From Candidatus Thorarchaeota archaeon (lineage in GTDB: Archaea > Asgardarchaeota > Thorarchaeia > Thorarchaeales > Thorarchaeaceae): 17,600 nucleotides of DNA. The stretch covers positions 1 through 17,600 of the forward strand of contig JAEORG010000078.1 in the NCBI GenBank assembly GCA_016841005.1, in the 5' to 3' direction. Positions 14,434 to 17,600 of this stretch are shown here, piece after piece. The notes under the pieces are model-generated. The model was not told the DNA's origin and did no database searches. It saw nothing but the letters and a program-made list of their open reading frames with translations. The translations under genes and the position numbers were made by a program. The number at the start of each line of letters is the position of its first letter. The stretch's first letter is position 1.

Positions 14434-17400
14434 TTGACTCACATCAATGCAAAATCCAAACTAACAATCATTGCTATAATAACAGGTTTGACAATTGTTT
14501 TCTTGGGAGCTACATATGCATTAGCGCACCCTAGTTATACACAGGAATGCAATACATGCCACACGACTGAAACATTAGTAATATCATCAAACGCTACTGG
14601 AACAGTAAATGCAGAAGTTGGAAATCCATTTACCTTGGTTGTTGATGCATCAGGTAGTACTTCAAATAAAGACCAAAACTTTGCTGTTAAGGTCATTTCA
14701 ACTTGGGCAGATAACAGTCAATTCTCGTTCCCCGATACAACAGTATTAGATAACGATGGCGTAAGCGATCTAAATCCTGTTCAAAAAGAGATTCAAGCTT
14801 CATTAACGTTTACTCCGTTAGCTGCTGGTTCTTGGACTCTACGAATATGGAGTGCTGCAAAAAGTGGTCTATCAAAGAGTCTGGACGTCTCAGTTTCAGT
14901 GACTACTGTTGATTCAACACCTCCCACCATTGACAATCCCAGCGATGCAACAATCTATGAGGGACAGACAACCAGTATTACCTGGAATCCTTCAGACGCT
15001 AATCCTGATAGTTATGAAATCTATGATAATGAGGTTTTATGGTTAAGCGGAGCATGGAGTGGTTCTGCAATATCCGCACCACTTCAATCTCTTGCACTAG
15101 GCATACACAACATAACTCTTGCAGTTTATGATATTAATAGCAATTGGATCTCAGATCAGGTCGATGTAACGGTCTATGATGGAACACCTCCAACTATTGA
15201 CAATCCAGCAGATGTCCAATATAACGAAAGCCAAACTGGAAATGTTATTACATGGAATCCAAGTGATTCACACCCGCAGAGCTATGAAATCTATAAAGAG
15301 AGTGTCCTGGTAAAATCTGGAACTTGGAACGCAAGTGCAGAAACTATCTCCATTTCTGTTGATGGTCTTTTAGTTAATACATATAATTATACAATCGTCG
15401 TTACAGACGTTGGTGGCAACACGATAGCAGATCAGGTTGATGTTATAGTATCTGACGGAACACCTCCAACTATAGATACTCCAAGTGATGTTTCTTACAA
15501 TGATGGTCAGACTGGAAATTCCATCACCTGGAATCCTTCTGACTCATATCCTGTGAGTTATACAATATACAGAGATGGGTCGCCGATAAAGACAGGCAAT
15601 TGGAATTCTTCATCAGAAGCAATCACAATATCAGTAGATGGCCTTAGTGTTGGGACATATGTCTACATGCTTGAAGTGACCGACTTAGGGACTAATACAG
15701 CAACCGATACAGTTCTTGTAACGGTGAACGATGTTGTTCCTCCTACAATAAATGACGTTGGAAACTTCACCATGATTGAGTATTCAACAGGGAACACCAT
15801 TACATGGACCCCATACGATCTAAATCCAAGTAACTATGTGATCTACAAAGACAGTGTCGTAATAAAAAGTGGTACTTGGAATTCAAGTGCAGAGTCCATT
15901 ATTATCAATATTGATGGTCTACTTGTCAATGTCTATAACTTTACTATCGTTGTATTTGACCTCGGTGGCAATACTGCAAATGATACATTGTTTGTAACCG
16001 TTTATGATGGTACTCCTCCAACTATTGACACCCCAGCGGACACTCCATATCCTGAGGGAGTTAATGGTAATATGGTCAGCTGGAATCCTTTTGATTATCA
16101 TCCAAAGAACTATACAATCTACAGAAATAGTGCTTTCCTTCGTAGCGGTGCTTGGAATTCGAGTAGTGAAACCATCGCAGCACTGTTAGATGGTTTGACC
16201 CTAGGTGATTACAACTTCACTATAATCGTCTTTGATACTTCAGGATTTAGCGTTACTGACGAGGTCTGGATTACAATCTATGATGGTACAGATCCAACAA
16301 CAACTCATCCTGCTGATGTGTATTATCCTGAAGGCCAGTTAGGTGATACAATTACTTGGCAGATGTTTGACTTGCATCCTGTGAGTTACGTAATAAAAAG
16401 AGATGGTGGGACGCTGTTATCGGGCACATGGAATACAACCGGTGAGAGCATCACTATTAATGTAGAAGGTCTCGTCATCGGGGAATACAACTATACAATT
16501 ACAGTAACTGACATTGGAGGGAACTTCGTAACAGATTGGGTATTGGTTACAGTATATAATGCAGATCTCCCTACAATCAATCACCCTCAAGATGAACTTG
16601 TGGTTGAATATTCAACAGGTAATACAATTCAATGGATTCCTCTTGATCTTAATCCTTTCAATTACTCAGTGTATAGGGAGGGTGAGTTAATCAAGACAGG
16701 ACCTTGGAATGCAAGTGCAGAACCAATCACAGTTTCGGTTGATGGTTTGACCCTTGGCCAGTATAATTTCACTGTCGTAATTCATGATCTTGATGGGAAT
16801 AGGGCAAACGATACAATAATTGTGACAGTCTATGATGGCACAGATCCAGTTCTAGATAGTCCTTCAGATGTCTACTATGACGAATTCGTTCCAGGGTCAT
16901 CGATTACTTGGACTGCAACCGATTTGCATCCAGTTTCTTATGAAATATATCGAAACGACACAGGAATACCGATTCAATCTGGATTATTGAACTCAACATC
17001 AGATTTGGTCACTATCAATGTAGAAGGTCTTTCGTTTGGTGTCTATAATTATACAATAATTATCACAGATATAGGTGGAAACATAGCAAAAGACATGGTT
17101 CTTGTTATTGTACAAGATGGTACTCCTCCCGTTATTACACCTCATTCGGATATACAATATGACGAAACAACTGGCAGTGGAACTATCAATTGGATACAGT
17201 CCGATTTGCACACCTACAACTACACAATATACAAAGATGGAATCCCGATAAGAACAGGACTCTGGAACTCAAGCTCTGAGATTATATCAATCTCGGTCAC
17301 TGGGCTTTCAGCTGGAAGTTACATCTACACTCTTATTGTGCAAGATTTGGGAGGCAATACAGATACTGATCAAGTGTTAGTGACTGTAGTTGATGCTCAA

Positions 17401-17600
17401 ATCCCAATAGTAAATCACCCTGACGACATAAACATGAATGAAGGAGAGCTTGGCTTGATTATATCGTGGACACCTTCAGATTTACATCCAGCAGGTTATT
17501 TCATCTATAGAAATGGTAATCTGTTTCTGTTTGGAACATGGAACTCAAGTGCTGAAATAATCACAGTATCATTGGATTCGTCGTCATATGGTTGGTATAA
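14434..17600 (+). CDS. Secreted multi-Ig-repeat surface protein with N-terminal CxxCH motif (3' end beyond window)
   Basis: An open frame of 1055 codons runs from TTG 14434 off the right edge. Residues 1-31 are a signal peptide: Lys near the start, hydrophobic core 10-28, ALA|HP cleavage after A31. Immediately after it comes C39-N-T-C-H43, a c-type heme binding motif. Residues about 44-158 form one beta-rich domain unlike the rest. From residue 160 there are nine full repeats of 89-94 residues and part of a tenth. The consensus is an Ig/fibronectin-like beta sandwich: GTPPTID, then ITWNPSD-HP--Y-IYR-G, SG-WNSS, I-ISVDGL--G-YNYTI-V-D-GGN---D-V-VTV. There are many N-x-S/T sequons, suggesting glycosylation. 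It is probably a cell-surface adhesin or sheath-like protein, possibly carrying one heme; whether heme is attached is unknown. It is divergent from the FAD-NuoB gene. Confidence 0.9.
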   Translation, partial: MTHINAKSKLTIIAIITGLTIVFLGATYALAHPSYTQECNTCHTTETLVISSNATGTVNAEVGNPFTLVVDASGSTSNKDQNFAVKVISTWADNSQFSFPDTTVLDNDGVSDLNPVQKEIQASLTFTPLAAGSWTLRIWSAAKSGLSKSLDVSVSVTTVDSTPPTIDNPSDATIYEGQTTSITWNPSDANPDSYEIYDNEVLWLSGAWSGSAISAPLQSLALGIHNITLAVYDINSNWISDQVDVTVYDGTPPTIDNPADVQYNESQTGNVITWNPSDSHPQSYEIYKESVLVKSGTWNASAETISISVDGLLVNTYNYTIVVTDVGGNTIADQVDVIVSDGTPPTIDTPSDVSYNDGQTGNSITWNPSDSYPVSYTIYRDGSPIKTGNWNSSSEAITISVDGLSVGTYVYMLEVTDLGTNTATDTVLVTVNDVVPPTINDVGNFTMIEYSTGNTITWTPYDLNPSNYVIYKDSVVIKSGTWNSSAESIIINIDGLLVNVYNFTIVVFDLGGNTANDTLFVTVYDGTPPTIDTPADTPYPEGVNGNMVSWNPFDYHPKNYTIYRNSAFLRSGAWNSSSETIAALLDGLTLGDYNFTIIVFDTSGFSVTDEVWITIYDGTDPTTTHPADVYYPEGQLGDTITWQMFDLHPVSYVIKRDGGTLLSGTWNTTGESITINVEGLVIGEYNYTITVTDIGGNFVTDWVLVTVYNADLPTINHPQDELVVEYSTGNTIQWIPLDLNPFNYSVYREGELIKTGPWNASAEPITVSVDGLTLGQYNFTVVIHDLDGNRANDTIIVTVYDGTDPVLDSPSDVYYDEFVPGSSITWTATDLHPVSYEIYRNDTGIPIQSGLLNSTSDLVTINVEGLSFGVYNYTIIITDIGGNIAKDMVLVIVQDGTPPVITPHSDIQYDETTGSGTINWIQSDLHTYNYTIYKDGIPIRTGLWNSSSEIISISVTGLSAGSYIYTLIVQDLGGNTDTDQVLVTVVDAQIPIVNHPDDINMNEGELGLIISWTPSDLHPAGYFIYRNGNLFLFGTWNSSAEIITVSLDSSSYGWY
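14911..17600 (+). repeat. Tandem Ig-like domain repeats, mostly 276 bp period
   Basis: Repeat units begin at 14911, 15178, 15454, 15730, 16006, 16282, 16558, 16834, 17116 and 17392, giving lengths of 267, 276, 276, 276, 276, 276, 276, 282 and 276 bp; the tenth is cut by the edge. The units have diverged at DNA level but keep the W-N-P-S-D, Y-x-I-Y-R, W-N-S-S and D-x-G-G-N positions. The junction sequence follows a period of three repeats. Confidence 0.92.

Noticed and set aside
15919..17211. Short open frames of 60-70 codons on both strands inside the repeat region.
   Set aside because: They overlap the long surface-protein frame, have no ribosome sites I can see, and look like chance frames in repeated sequence.
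14911..17600. CRISPR array or satellite DNA, because of regular spacing.
   Set aside because: The period is about 276 bp, units diverge at DNA level and stay in frame as Ig-like domains.

Overview
The window holds most of a respiratory complex I gene set plus the first part of a very large cell-surface protein gene. The organism is most likely an archaeon. Signs of this are AT-rich boxes resembling archaeal TATA/BRE promoters, TTG starts behind good Shine-Dalgarno sequences, an 11-subunit type complex I with no NADH-dehydrogenase (NuoEFG) genes in view, and a secreted Ig-like repeat protein rich in N-x-S/T sequons. The repeat type recalls proteins of uncultivated archaea such as Asgard lineages, but the sequence alone does not fix the phylum.

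Layout, in transcription order on the minus strand. (i) 14164-11679 is a two-gene unit: a 646-residue fusion of a GlcD-like FAD-linked dehydrogenase with complex I subunit B, then a small four-helix membrane protein with an acidic tail, coupled through an ATGA overlap. (ii) 11316-11666 is a small four-helix membrane protein on the plus strand; it ends 12 bp from the previous unit, is convergent with it, and separates nuoB from the other complex I genes. (iii) 10983 to the left edge is a tightly packed operon nuoA-J-K-C-D-H-I-M'-L-M-N. nuoN is cut by the window edge. Neighbouring genes are adjacent, overlap by ATGA or TAATG, or are separated by at most 15 bp. (iv) 14434-17600 on the plus strand, divergent from the nuoB fusion, encodes a secreted protein with a CxxCH (c-type heme) motif right after the signal peptide, one different beta-rich domain, then at least nine complete Ig-like repeats of about 92 residues. 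It is still open at the right edge.

Together the nuo genes encode subunits A, B, C, D, H, I, J, K, L, M and N: the quinone-binding Q module plus the membrane arm, which couples electron flow to quinone to ion export. No NuoEFG or F420-oxidising input subunit is seen. The most striking point is that subunit B, which carries the terminal cluster N2, is covalently joined to a flavoprotein dehydrogenase. This suggests a dedicated route from an organic substrate through FAD into complex I, or a new regulatory or assembly link. Second, there are four rather than three antiporter-like subunits (M', L, M, N), and NuoL appears to have a lengthened lateral helix. Both are features of an enlarged ion pump. 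Several normally conserved charged residues of the membrane arm are replaced: NuoK second Glu to His, NuoA DVE Glu to Met, and M' helix-8 Lys to Glu.
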